A DNA stretch of 64,000 nt from positions 124,001 to 188,000 of the forward strand of contig NZ_CP096040.1 of the NCBI RefSeq assembly GCF_023935105.1, given 5' to 3'. Every line of letters begins with the position of its first letter. Position 1 is the first letter of the stretch. The position numbers were made by a program, and so were the translations under genes. This document shows positions 16,710 through 25,019 of the stretch, piece by piece. The notes under the pieces were generated by a model. The model saw only the letters and a program-made list of their open reading frames with translations, was not told where the DNA came from and did not search any database. This DNA is from Caulobacter segnis. Lineage in GTDB: Bacteria; Pseudomonadota; Alphaproteobacteria; Caulobacterales; Caulobacteraceae.

Positions 16710-18209
16710 CTAGACCGCTTCCTTCATCAGGCGACGGCGCTCGACCGACGACGGGATCCGCATGGCTTCGCGGTATTTGGCCACGGTCCGGCGGGCGATG
16801 TCGACCCCGGCGGCCTTGAGAATTTCGACGATGGCGTCGTCGGAGTGGACGTCGGCCTCGCGCTTCTCGGCCTCGACCAGGCCCTTGATCTTGTGGCGGA
16901 CGCTGGCGGCCGAGTGGGCCTCGCCGCCTTCCGACGACTGGATGGCCGAGGTGAAGAAGAATTTCAGCTCGAACACCCCGCGCGGCGTGGCGATGTACTT
17001 GTTGGAGGTGACGCGGCTGACCGTGCTCTCGTGCATGCCGATGGCGTCGGCGACGGTCTTCAGGTTCAGCGGACGCAGGTGCTCGACGCCGAAGGCCAGG
17101 AAGCCGTCCTGCTGGCGCACGATCTCGCTGGAGACCTTCAGTATGGTCTTGGCGCGTTGATCCAGGCTCTTCACCAGCCAGTTGGCGGTGGCCATGCAGT
17201 CGGCGACGAAGGTCTTCTCCTGGTCGCTTCGCGCGCCCTTGGAGACGCGGGCGTGATAGCGCTGGTCGACCAGCACGCGCGGCAGGGTGTCGGTGTTCAG
17301 CTCGACGTGCCACATGCCGCCCAGGCCCTCGCGAACCATGACGTCGGGCACCAGGGTCTCGGCCGGCTCGCTGTGATAGGCCGCGCCGGGGCGCGGGTTC
17401 AGCGACCGGATCTCGGCGACCATGTCGCGCAGGTCCTCGTCGTCGACGCCGCAGATCCGGCGCAGGCCGGCCATGTCGCGCTTGGCCAGGAGCTCGAGGT
17501 TGTCGAGCATCGCCGCCATGCACGGATCGTAGCGGTTCAGGTCCTTCAGCTGCAGCGCCAGGCACTCGCGCACGTCGCGGGCGAAGACGCCGACGGGCTC
17601 GAAGCCCTGCAGGACGGCGAGCACTTCCTCGACCATCTCCAGCTTGCAGCCCAGCCGCGCGGCCAGCTCGATCACGTCCAGGCGCAGGTAGCCTCCCTCG
17701 TCGACCGCGTCGACCAGGATCTCTGCAATGGCGTTGCGGGCCGGCGACAGGGCCGCCTGGACCAGTTGCGCGCGCAGATGCGCCGCGAGGGTCGGGACGT
17801 CCGTCAGGGCGCTCTCGTAGCCTTCGTCGCCTTCGAAGGAGCCGCCGCCGCCGGCGCGCGACCAGTCGATTTGGCCGCCGGCGTGCTCGGCGGCGGACTC
17901 GGCCCCATCTCCGGTGGCGCGCTCGCCCGGCGAGACGTCGTCGGACGGTGAGTCCATCTCGCGGCCGGCCGTCATGTCGGCCACGGCGTCGACCTGGGTG
18001 AGGCTGGCGTCGCGGACGGCCTCGACCTCACCCGCCGGCTCGGACTCGCCCTCGTCGCGTTGCAGGAGCGGGTTACGCTCCAGCTCGGCCTCGACGAAGG
18101 CGTCCAGCTCGATGTTCGACAGTTGCAGCAGCTTGATGGCCTGCTGCAGCTGCGGGGTGATGACGAGGCCCTGGCCTTGCCGGAGCTCCAGTCGGTGGCT
18201 GAGCGCCAA
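16710..18209 (-). CDS. rpoN: RNA polymerase sigma-54 factor
   Basis: Directs RNA polymerase to -24/-12 promoters that need AAA+ activators, controlling nitrogen metabolism and, in Caulobacter, flagellar and stalk genes. The 499-residue protein has the glutamine- and leucine-rich region I (QGLVITPQLQQAIKLLQLSN), an acidic region II (about 50-130), the core-binding domain, the HTH, and the RpoN box ARRTVAKYREAM near residue 480. The start is TTG at 18209, five bases after AGGAGG. The lptB gene lies 208 bases upstream on the same strand. Confidence 0.96.
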   Translation of the reverse strand: MALSHRLELRQGQGLVITPQLQQAIKLLQLSNIELDAFVEAELERNPLLQRDEGESEPAGEVEAVRDASLTQVDAVADMTAGREMDSPSDDVSPGERATGDGAESAAEHAGGQIDWSRAGGGGSFEGDEGYESALTDVPTLAAHLRAQLVQAALSPARNAIAEILVDAVDEGGYLRLDVIELAARLGCKLEMVEEVLAVLQGFEPVGVFARDVRECLALQLKDLNRYDPCMAAMLDNLELLAKRDMAGLRRICGVDDEDLRDMVAEIRSLNPRPGAAYHSEPAETLVPDVMVREGLGGMWHVELNTDTLPRVLVDQRYHARVSKGARSDQEKTFVADCMATANWLVKSLDQRAKTILKVSSEIVRQQDGFLAFGVEHLRPLNLKTVADAIGMHESTVSRVTSNKYIATPRGVFELKFFFTSAIQSSEGGEAHSAASVRHKIKGLVEAEKREADVHSDDAIVEILKAAGVDIARRTVAKYREAMRIPSSVERRRLMKEAV

Positions 18210-18377
18210 TGCGCCCTCCTGACGAACGAATGAACTTCGAGCGTCATTGAAGGGCTGGTTTGGTTAACGGGTCGCGAACGCTTGCAAATATCGGGCCGGT
18301 GCGACCTTCCGTCCCGAAAAATATCGCGACGAGGGCGTTTGCCTTTTCAAGACAAGAGCTTGGGTCGCGCTTGAGGG

Positions 18378-18408
18378 GCGGAAAGGGCGATCTTCGCCGC
18401 CTTTCCGC
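18378..18408 (-). terminator. Imperfect hairpin downstream of lptB
   Basis: GCGGAAAG (18378-18385) pairs with CTTTCCGC (18401-18408), with an inner GCGA/TCGC helix. It begins ten bases after the lptB stop. It may separate lptB transcription from rpoN, or attenuate it; no clear T-run follows. Confidence 0.5.
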
Positions 18409-18417
18409 GCCAATTGA

Positions 18418-19173
18418 TCACCCCAGTTTGGGCTCGGAGAAGCTGTCGCCCAGATACACGCGCTTAACTTCCGGGTTGTCGACGATCTCGCGCGGCGAGC
18501 CCTCGAACAGCACCTCGCCCGCGTGGATGATCGAGGCGCGGTCGATGATGTCCAGCGTCTCGCGCACATTGTGGTCGGTGATCAGGATGCCGATGCCGCG
18601 ACTCTTGAGGTAGCCGACCACCTCGCGGATGTCGGCGATGGCCAGGGGGTCGATGCCGGCGAAGGGCTCGTCCAGCAGCATGAACGACGGTTCGCTGGCC
18701 AGGGCGCGGGCGATTTCCACGCGGCGACGTTCACCGCCCGACAGGGCGACGGCCGGCGACTTGCGGATGTGGGTGATGCGCAGCTCTTCCAGGATGCTGG
18801 TGACCTGCTCGCGGGCCTTGCGCGGGTCCTTCTGGCGCATCTCGACCACGGCCATGACGTTCTGCTCGACCGTCATGCCCCGGAAGATCGACGCTTCCTG
18901 CGGCAGGTAGCCGACGCCGAGACGGGCGCGCTGGAACATCGGCTGGGCGGTGATGTTCTCGCCGTCCAGATAGATCGCGCCGTAGTCGGCGGCGATCAGG
19001 CCCGTGACCATGTAGAAGCAGGTGGTCTTGCCGGCGCCGTTCGGGCCGAGGAGGCCGGCGACCTCGCCGCGCTTGAGGCGCAGGGAGACGTTCTTGACGA
19101 CCGGGCGGTCGCCGAACGACTTGCCCACGGAGTCGACGAACAGGCCGTCCATGTCGTTGGAGGTCAGGGTCAT
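18418..19173 (-). CDS. lptB: LPS export ABC transporter ATP-binding protein
   Basis: The cytoplasmic ATPase that powers LPS transport by the LptB2FG complex. The 251-residue protein has Walker A GPNGAGKTT (about residue 38), the signature LSGGERRR, Walker B FMLLDEPFAGID and the switch histidine in ITDHNVRETLD, all intact. YLPQEASIFRGMTVEQN is typical of LptB. ATG 19173 is ten bases after lptA ends, consistent with an rnd-lptC-lptA-lptB operon. Confidence 0.96.
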   Translation of the reverse strand: MTLTSNDMDGLFVDSVGKSFGDRPVVKNVSLRLKRGEVAGLLGPNGAGKTTCFYMVTGLIAADYGAIYLDGENITAQPMFQRARLGVGYLPQEASIFRGMTVEQNVMAVVEMRQKDPRKAREQVTSILEELRITHIRKSPAVALSGGERRRVEIARALASEPSFMLLDEPFAGIDPLAIADIREVVGYLKSRGIGILITDHNVRETLDIIDRASIIHAGEVLFEGSPREIVDNPEVKRVYLGDSFSEPKLG

Positions 19174-19182
19174 GAACGGGCT

Positions 19183-19755
19183 CTAGCGCGGGGCGGTCTG
19201 GTCGGCGGCGGCCGGCGTGTCGGACTTCTTGTCGTCTTGGTAGAACACCGCGCGCACGCGCTTCGGCGAGGATCGGCCGGGGCTGTTCGATTCCAGCTTG
19301 GCGTCGTTGGTCTTGGTGTTGACCGTCAGCTTGTCGCCGGTCGTCACGTCCTTGCCCTTGGTGACGACGACATTGCCGGTCAACACGGCGATGTTGTTGT
19401 CGAAGGTGTAGACGGCGTGATCGCCGCGGGCCTGCTGGGCCTCGCTGACCAGATAGACCGTGCCCTCGGCTTCCATCCGTTGCGCCGCGCCGCAGCTGTT
19501 GTTGGCGTCGCCGCCGGCCTTGCGGGCGCTGTAGATCGTCACCTGCTTGGCCCGCATGCGCGAGCGGTTCTGCAGGATCTCCACGTTGCCGCGGAAGATT
19601 GTGATGCACTTGCTGTTGATCGTTTCCTGCTGATCGGCGGACACGTCGATCGGCGCGCTCGAGTCGCCTTGCTGGGCGTAGGCCGCGCCGGCCCCAAACC
19701 CAGACAGGATCAACGCGGTCGCCGCCGCAGCCGTCCATCGCTTCATCAGAACCAT
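19183..19755 (-). CDS. lptA: LPS transport periplasmic protein LptA
   Basis: A 190-residue periplasmic bridge protein that carries LPS across the periplasm. A signal peptide is clear (MKRWTAAAATALILSGFGAGAAYAQ). The beta-jellyroll OstA-like domain follows, with DQQETINSKCITIFRGNVEI and RAKQVTIYSARK. Translation may start at ATG 19755 or, more naturally for the signal peptide, ATG 19746 (three codons shorter). It lies between lptC and lptB. Two cysteines are present, in NSKC and NNSC. Confidence 0.92.
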   Translation of the reverse strand: MVLMKRWTAAAATALILSGFGAGAAYAQQGDSSAPIDVSADQQETINSKCITIFRGNVEILQNRSRMRAKQVTIYSARKAGGDANNSCGAAQRMEAEGTVYLVSEAQQARGDHAVYTFDNNIAVLTGNVVVTKGKDVTTGDKLTVNTKTNDAKLESNSPGRSSPKRVRAVFYQDDKKSDTPAAADQTAPR

Positions 19756-19803
19756 GTCCTCATCCGTCGCGGTTCGCGTCCGAAGCGAACCTGCGCCATT
19801 TCT

Positions 19804-20424
19804 TTACTGCCGTTCGAACCGCGCGCGAACCCCGCCTCGGAAGACGATGCGATCGCCCTTGTCATATACGGAGTAAGCGCGAGATTGCACCTGTCCGCTG
19901 GGACCTTCGCCGTTCATCGTGGTCTCGCCCGTGACATTTCCGGTCTTGGTGTCGACGAACGACTCCTCCGACGCGAACCGGTAACCGGTGCCATCGTCCA
20001 GCCGGACGTCGTCCTTCAGGTTCAGGCTGAAGTCGTCCTGGCGATAGACGCCGTGCTTTGCGGTCATCCGCGTGGGCGTAGGCGAGCCCAGATCCAGGGT
20101 CAGGGCCGGATCGTCCAGGAGGATCCGGCGCGGATCGTTGTCGTCGCGGATCGCCGACCGCGCGGTGATCATGAAGCTGCGTCCGTCGGTCGACTGGCCG
20201 TAGAAGCGCGGCGTGATCAGGCGGATCTCGGTCTTGGCCTCGGTCGGCGGATGGGTCGCGGCCATGTAGGTGCGCCAGCCGACCTGCGAGCCGACGATCA
20301 GCAGCAGGATGCCGATGGCCAGCGGCAGGACGATGCGGGCGGCCAGAACGCGGCGCGAGCGGCGGCGCCAGCGCGCGAGGTCGGCGCTCATCGCTCGTCC
20401 GGTCATGACCGCGGTCGGGTGCAT
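19804..20424 (-). CDS. lptC: LPS export ABC transporter periplasmic protein LptC
   Basis: A bitopic inner-membrane protein that passes LPS from LptFG to LptA. One N-terminal membrane span (about residues 27-46, RIVLPLAIGILLLIVGSQ) is followed by a periplasmic jellyroll domain, with TPRFYGQSTDGRSFMITA and ALTLDLGSPTPTRMTAKHG typical of LptC. The ATG at 20424 lies nine bases after the rnd-like stop codon, favouring coupling. ATG 20391, giving MSADLARWRRRSRR, is an equally plausible start. Confidence 0.9.
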   Translation of the reverse strand: MHPTAVMTGRAMSADLARWRRRSRRVLAARIVLPLAIGILLLIVGSQVGWRTYMAATHPPTEAKTEIRLITPRFYGQSTDGRSFMITARSAIRDDNDPRRILLDDPALTLDLGSPTPTRMTAKHGVYRQDDFSLNLKDDVRLDDGTGYRFASEESFVDTKTGNVTGETTMNGEGPSGQVQSRAYSVYDKGDRIVFRGGVRARFERQ

Positions 20425-20433
20425 CCGCTTCCG

Positions 20434-21051
20434 TCAGCTATGGGCGAAGATATCGACCTCTTCCCAGCCGGCCAGGTCGAGCGAGGCGCGGTGGGGGAGG
20501 TAGTCGAAGGCGTGTTGCGCCAGGGCCATGCGACCCTCGCGTTCCAGCATGATGTTCAGCTTGTCGCGCAGGGCGTGCAGGTGCAGCACGTCCGAGGCGG
20601 CGTAGGCGACCTGTTCGGGGCTCAGCGTGGGCGCGCCCCAGTCCGACGACTGCTGGACCTTGGACAGCTCCACGCCCAGCAGCTCGCGCGTCACGTCCTT
20701 CAGGCCGTGGCGATCCGTATAGGTGCGGGCCAGCTTCGAGGCGATCTTGGTGCAGTAGACGGGCGCGGTCACGACCCCCAGATGGAGTTCGAACATGGCG
20801 ATATCAAAGCGCCCGAAGTGGAAAAGCTTCAGAATGGCCGGATTGGTCAGCAGGGCCTTCAGGTTCGGACAGTCGTAGCCAGGGCGGCCCAGGCGCACCA
20901 CGTGCGCGTCGCCGTCGCCCGACGACAGCTGGACCACGCACAGCGGGTCGCGGCCCAGGCGCAGGCCCATGGTTTCCGAATCGATCGCGATGATGCTCGC
21001 GCCGGCGAACACGCCATCGGGCAGGTCGCCCTCGTGAACGAAATTGGCCAA
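20434..21051 (-). CDS. Ribonuclease D-like 3'-5' exonuclease
   Basis: A 205-residue DEDDy exonuclease consisting of the catalytic domain only; it lacks the HRDC domains of full-length RNase D. Motifs visible are IAIDSETMGL (ExoI, D and E), LFHFGRFDIAMFE (ExoII) and the tyrosine-aspartate pair in VAYAASDVLHL (ExoIII). Short RNase D-like proteins of this kind are common in alphaproteobacteria. The start appears to be TTG at 21051 (MANFVHEGDLP). It is first in the run leading to lptC, lptA and lptB. Confidence 0.88.
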   Translation of the reverse strand: MANFVHEGDLPDGVFAGASIIAIDSETMGLRLGRDPLCVVQLSSGDGDAHVVRLGRPGYDCPNLKALLTNPAILKLFHFGRFDIAMFELHLGVVTAPVYCTKIASKLARTYTDRHGLKDVTRELLGVELSKVQQSSDWGAPTLSPEQVAYAASDVLHLHALRDKLNIMLEREGRMALAQHAFDYLPHRASLDLAGWEEVDIFAHS

Positions 21052-21219
21052 GTCTCAGAAATCTCCAGCGAGGATACCGCGCCGACGCGCCGAACCACGC
21101 GACCTATATAGGCGCGTGTCACTTATACTCACGATGAACGGGATATCTATCCGCCCAGTTTTCTGGACATGGGGGGATTTTTGGCGCCACCCCCGCTTCT
21201 CGAAGAAGCCAGTAAGGGG

Positions 21220-21306
<87 letters not shown>

Positions 21307-21476
21307 CCGCTGTCGCAACCGGTTAGGTCGCCGCGAGGCCGGGACGTTTAGGGAAAGCTTCTGACCGCGTCAACAGGCAAAAAACGACAAAGCGTGATTT
21401 CGTTGCGAACAAGGCCCGGGTCGTCTAATTCCCCCGTTTATCGCGGTAGAGTCATCGCATGCGACGAGGAATGAAG

Positions 21477-22442
21477 ATGCAGGGTCTGGTCACGGTGTTC
21501 GGCGGCTCCGGTTTCGTGGGCCGCCAGGTCGTGCGGGCGCTCGCCAAGGCGGGCTATCGGGTGCGGGTGGCCGTGCGCCAGCCGAACCTGGCCTATCGTA
21601 TGCGCATGCTGGGCGATGTCGGCCAGATCGAGGTCTTCCAGGCCAATGTCCGCAATCCGGCCTCGGTGGCTCGCGCCCTGAACGGCGCCGAGGCCTGCGT
21701 GAACCTGGTCGGCGTGCTCTGGGAGAGCGGCCGCCAGAAGTTCCAGTCGCTGCACGTCATGGCCGCCAAGACCGTGGCCGAGGCCGCCGCCAAGGCCGGC
21801 GTCAAGCATCTGGTCCATGTCAGCGCCCTGGGCGCCAACGCCGACTCGACCTCGAAATATTTCCGCACCAAGGCCGAGGGCGAGGCCGCCGTGCGCGAGG
21901 CCTTCCCGGGCGCGACCATCGTTCGCCCGTCGCTGGTGTTCGGCGTCGACGACAAGTTCTTCAACAAGTTCGCCCAGATCGCCGCCCTGTCGCCGGTCGT
22001 GCCGCTGGTCGGCGGCGACACCCGCGTCCAGCCGGTCTTCGTCACCGACGTCGCCGCCGTGATCGCCAAGGCCGTGACCAGCCCAGCCGCCGTCGGCGTG
22101 ACCTACGAGCTGGGCGGACCGACCGTCTACACCATGCGCGAGATCCAGCAGCTGATCCTGACCGAGACCGGCCGCGCCAAGCCGCTGGTCGCCCTGCCCT
22201 GGCCGATCGCCTCGCTGCTGGGCTCACTGGGCGACATCCAGGGCTCGATCATCCCCTGGACCCCGCCGGTGACCTCCGACCAGGTCGAGATGCTGAAGAC
22301 CGACAACGTCGCCGAGCATGGCCTGCCGGGCCTGGCCGAGGCCGGCGTGATCGGCACGGCGGTCGAGGCCGTGGTCCCGACCTACCTCTACCGCTATCGC
22401 AAGGGCGGCCAGTACGCCGAGACCCCGGCGGGGGCGTTCTAA
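21477..22442 (+). CDS. NDUFA9-like NAD(P)-binding protein (complex I-associated, extended SDR)
   Basis: A 321-residue atypical short-chain dehydrogenase of the NDUFA9 family, which includes a complex I accessory subunit; a role in ubiquinone or complex I assembly is inferred only. The Rossmann motif FGGSGFVGRQVVRALAKAG opens the protein, and HVSALGANADSTSKYFRTKA carries the SDR-like region with YxxxK-type spacing. ATG 21477 is chosen for its GAGGA ribosome-binding site (21466-21470). Two upstream ATGs (21459, 21471) are less well placed. A strong terminator follows. Confidence 0.9.
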   Translation: MQGLVTVFGGSGFVGRQVVRALAKAGYRVRVAVRQPNLAYRMRMLGDVGQIEVFQANVRNPASVARALNGAEACVNLVGVLWESGRQKFQSLHVMAAKTVAEAAAKAGVKHLVHVSALGANADSTSKYFRTKAEGEAAVREAFPGATIVRPSLVFGVDDKFFNKFAQIAALSPVVPLVGGDTRVQPVFVTDVAAVIAKAVTSPAAVGVTYELGGPTVYTMREIQQLILTETGRAKPLVALPWPIASLLGSLGDIQGSIIPWTPPVTSDQVEMLKTDNVAEHGLPGLAEAGVIGTAVEAVVPTYLYRYRKGGQYAETPAGAF

Positions 22443-22467
22443 GGCTTCCAAGCCTGTCGAAACGAAG

Positions 22468-22499
22468 AAGGGCGGACGCCGCGAGGCGTCCGCCCTTTT
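22468..22499 (+). terminator. Intrinsic terminator after the NDUFA9-like gene
   Basis: AAGGGCGGACGCC pairs with GGCGTCCGCCCTT around a GCGA loop and runs into TTTT. It lies in the convergent gap before uppP and could act on both strands. Confidence 0.92.
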
Positions 22500-22520
22500 G
22501 CTGTCCGCCCGTCGGCGAGA

Positions 22521-23324
22521 TCAGTGGTGCAGGTACAGAACAGCCAGGCCGCCGATCCCCACGACGATCCGCCACCAGGCGAAGGGCGCGAAGCCGCGCT
22601 TGCCGACGAAGTCGAGCATGTACTTCACGACCACCAGGCCCGACAGGAACGACACCACGAAGCCGATCCCGACGATGCCGACATGGCCGGCGTCCAGGGC
22701 GTCGCGGTTCTTGTAGACGTCCAGCGCGAAGGCCCCGACCATGATCGGGATGGCCATGAAGAAGCTGAACTCGGCCGCCGCCCGGCGCTCGATGCCGAAC
22801 AGCATCGAGCCGACGATGGTCGAGCCCGAGCGCGAGACGCCCGGCACCAGCGACAGACACTGGAACAGGCCCACGATCAGCACCTTGTGCAGCGGTAGGT
22901 CCATGGCGTCGTGATCGACCGCCGGCGGGGCCTTCTTGTCGATGAACAGCAGGATGACGCCCCCGACCAGCAGCGACCAGCAGATGATCAGCGGGCTCTC
23001 GAACAGGAATTTCTTGATCACGTCGTGCAAAAGCAGGCCGGCGACGAAGGCCGGGGCGACGGCGACGATGACGCTGAGCGCGAAGCGGCGCGCCTCGGGC
23101 CGGGTCGGCAGGCCGATCAGCACGCCCCACAGCTTCTGGAAATAAAGGGCCACCACCGCCAGGATCGCGCCCAGCTGGATCAGCACGATGAACGTGTCCC
23201 AGGCAGGATCCGTCAGGCCCATGGCCCCCTTGGCCAGCAGAAGATGGCCCGTGGAGGAGACGGGAATGAACTCCGTCAGCCCCTCCACCAGACCCAGAAT
23301 GATAGCGCTCAACCAGTCAGGCAT
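22521..23324 (-). CDS. uppP: Undecaprenyl-diphosphate phosphatase
   Basis: Dephosphorylates undecaprenyl pyrophosphate to recycle the lipid carrier for peptidoglycan and O-antigen. The 267-residue polytopic membrane protein has both family motifs: EGLTEFIPVSSTGHLLLAKG near the N-terminus and PGVSRSGSTIVGSMLFGI around residue 155. ATG 23324 (MPDWLSAIILG) has a GGAG site eight bases upstream; the longer frame from 23387 adds a non-conserved leader. It shares a 228-base intergenic region with the divergent gltD. Confidence 0.95.
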   Translation of the reverse strand: MPDWLSAIILGLVEGLTEFIPVSSTGHLLLAKGAMGLTDPAWDTFIVLIQLGAILAVVALYFQKLWGVLIGLPTRPEARRFALSVIVAVAPAFVAGLLLHDVIKKFLFESPLIICWSLLVGGVILLFIDKKAPPAVDHDAMDLPLHKVLIVGLFQCLSLVPGVSRSGSTIVGSMLFGIERRAAAEFSFFMAIPIMVGAFALDVYKNRDALDAGHVGIVGIGFVVSFLSGLVVVKYMLDFVGKRGFAPFAWWRIVVGIGGLAVLYLHH

Positions 23325-23464
23325 GTCTTGGCTCCAAACCCCCGCCTGGCGTGCGCCTGACACGGTAAATAGGTCGTAAATCCACAAAGTGGACTATATT
23401 GGACTTCTGTTGCGAGTCGATCTCAAAGACCATGGGGTAAACAGGGATATATAAGTCCATAAAT

Positions 23465-23494
23465 TTGACGAACACATTCTTATTGCGCTGAAGA
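23465..23494 (+). promoter_or_regulatory. Candidate promoter of gltDB
   Basis: TTGACG (23465-23470) matches the Caulobacter -35 exactly. GCTGAAGA at 23487-23494 is a weak -10 match, with a longer spacer than usual. It lies about 60 bases before the gltD start. An imperfect AT-rich region with repeated GGACT/AGTCC motifs upstream (23390-23457) could bind a regulator. Confidence 0.35.
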
Positions 23495-23552
23495 GTCCGT
23501 ATGAGGCCGGCCTGAGCAATTTTTCTCCTACTGGAGAGACGGGGAAAGTCGC

Positions 23553-25001
23553 ATGGCCGAACGCATGCTGAAATTCATCTCGGTGGCCCGCAAGACGCCT
23601 GAAAAGCGTGCGGCCGCCGAACGTTCGGGCGACTTCCACGAGATCTACGCCGACTTCATCGACGCGAAGGCGACCGAGCAGGCCTCGCGTTGCTCGCAAT
23701 GCGGCGTGCCGTTCTGCCAGACCCACTGCCCCCTGCACAACAACATCCCCGACTGGCTGCGGATGACGGCCGAGGGCCGTCTGGAAGAAGCCTACGCCCT
23801 GTCGCAGGCGACCAATTCGATGCCGGAAGTCTGCGGCAGGATCTGCCCCCAGGACCGCCTGTGCGAAGGCAACTGCGTCATAGAGCAGTCGGGTCACGGC
23901 ACCGTGACGATCGGCTCGGTCGAACGCTATCTGACCGACAAGGCCTGGGAGAACGGCTGGGTTAAGCCGCTGGTCGCCGGTCCGGCGCGCGGTCAGTCGG
24001 TCGGTGTGATCGGCGCGGGCCCCGCCGGCCTGGCCGCCGCCGAGCGGCTGCGCGAGGCCGGTTACGACGTCACCGTCTATGACCGCCACGACCGCGCCGG
24101 CGGCCTGCTGATCTACGGCATCCCCGGCTTCAAGCTGGAGAAGGACGTCGTCGAGCGCCGCACCCGGCGCCTGGCCGATGGCGGCGTCGCCTTCAAGCTG
24201 GGCTTCGAGGTCGGCAGGGACGCCACGCTGGAAGACCTGCGCGCCAAGCACGACGCGGTGCTGATCGCCGTGGGGGTCTATGCCGCGCGCGACCTGACCG
24301 TGCCGGGCGGCGGCAGCAAGGGCGTGGTGCCCGCGCTGAACTACCTGATCGCCTCAAACCGCCAGGACCTGGGCGACACCGTGGCCGAGATCGAGTCCGG
24401 CGAGCTGAACGCCGAGGGCAAGGACGTGGTCGTGGTCGGCGGCGGCGACACCGCCATGGACTGCGTGCGCACGGCCATCCGCCAGGGCGCCAAGTCGGTC
24501 ACCTGCCTCTATCGCCGCGACAAGGCCAACATGCCCGGCTCGATGCGCGAGGTCGCGAACGCCGAAGAAGAAGGCGTCACCTTCGAATGGCTGGCCGCGC
24601 CGCGCGCCCTGTCGGGCGAGGCCGAGGCCGTCACCGGCGTGCGCGCCATCCGCATGCGCCTGGGCGCCCCGGACGCCTCGGGCCGCCAGAGCCCGGAAGA
24701 AATCCCCGGCGGCGACTTCGATCGTCCGGCCCAGCTGGTGGTCAAGGCCCTGGGCTTCGAGCCCGAGAACCTGCCCGAGCAGTGGTCGGCGCCCGACCTG
24801 AAGGTCACGCGCTGGGGCACGGTCAAGGCCGACGTCCGCAACCAGATGACCAATCTGGACGGCGTGTTCGCCGCCGGCGACATCGTGCGCGGCGCCTCGC
24901 TGGTCGTCTGGGCGATCAAGGATGGCCGCGACGCCGCCGACGCCATCCACCGTTACCTGCAGGCCAAGGTCGGCGCGCCCGCGCTGATCGCGGCGGAATA
25001 A
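23553..25001 (+). CDS. gltD: Glutamate synthase small subunit
   Basis: Takes electrons from NADPH and passes them to GltB for glutamate formation. The 482-residue protein has the N-terminal cysteine clusters for 4Fe-4S centres (CSQCGVPFCQTHCPL, then CGRICPQDRLCEGNC), an FAD-binding GAGPAGLAAAERL (about residue 153) and an NADPH-binding VVGGGDTAMDCVRT (about residue 293). GDIVRGASLVVWAI is the usual late FAD motif. gltB follows after 18 bases, so the order is gltD-gltB rather than the enteric gltB-gltD. Confidence 0.97.
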   Translation: MAERMLKFISVARKTPEKRAAAERSGDFHEIYADFIDAKATEQASRCSQCGVPFCQTHCPLHNNIPDWLRMTAEGRLEEAYALSQATNSMPEVCGRICPQDRLCEGNCVIEQSGHGTVTIGSVERYLTDKAWENGWVKPLVAGPARGQSVGVIGAGPAGLAAAERLREAGYDVTVYDRHDRAGGLLIYGIPGFKLEKDVVERRTRRLADGGVAFKLGFEVGRDATLEDLRAKHDAVLIAVGVYAARDLTVPGGGSKGVVPALNYLIASNRQDLGDTVAEIESGELNAEGKDVVVVGGGDTAMDCVRTAIRQGAKSVTCLYRRDKANMPGSMREVANAEEEGVTFEWLAAPRALSGEAEAVTGVRAIRMRLGAPDASGRQSPEEIPGGDFDRPAQLVVKALGFEPENLPEQWSAPDLKVTRWGTVKADVRNQMTNLDGVFAAGDIVRGASLVVWAIKDGRDAADAIHRYLQAKVGAPALIAAE

Positions 25002-25019
25002 GAAGAGGACCGTAAGACC

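Noticed and set aside
18523-21111. An 862-codon plus-strand frame over lptB-lptA-lptC-rnd
   Set aside because: Four well-recognised genes occupy the other strand, and this frame is rich in Gly, Arg, Ala, Asp and His repeats typical of antisense GC-rich DNA.
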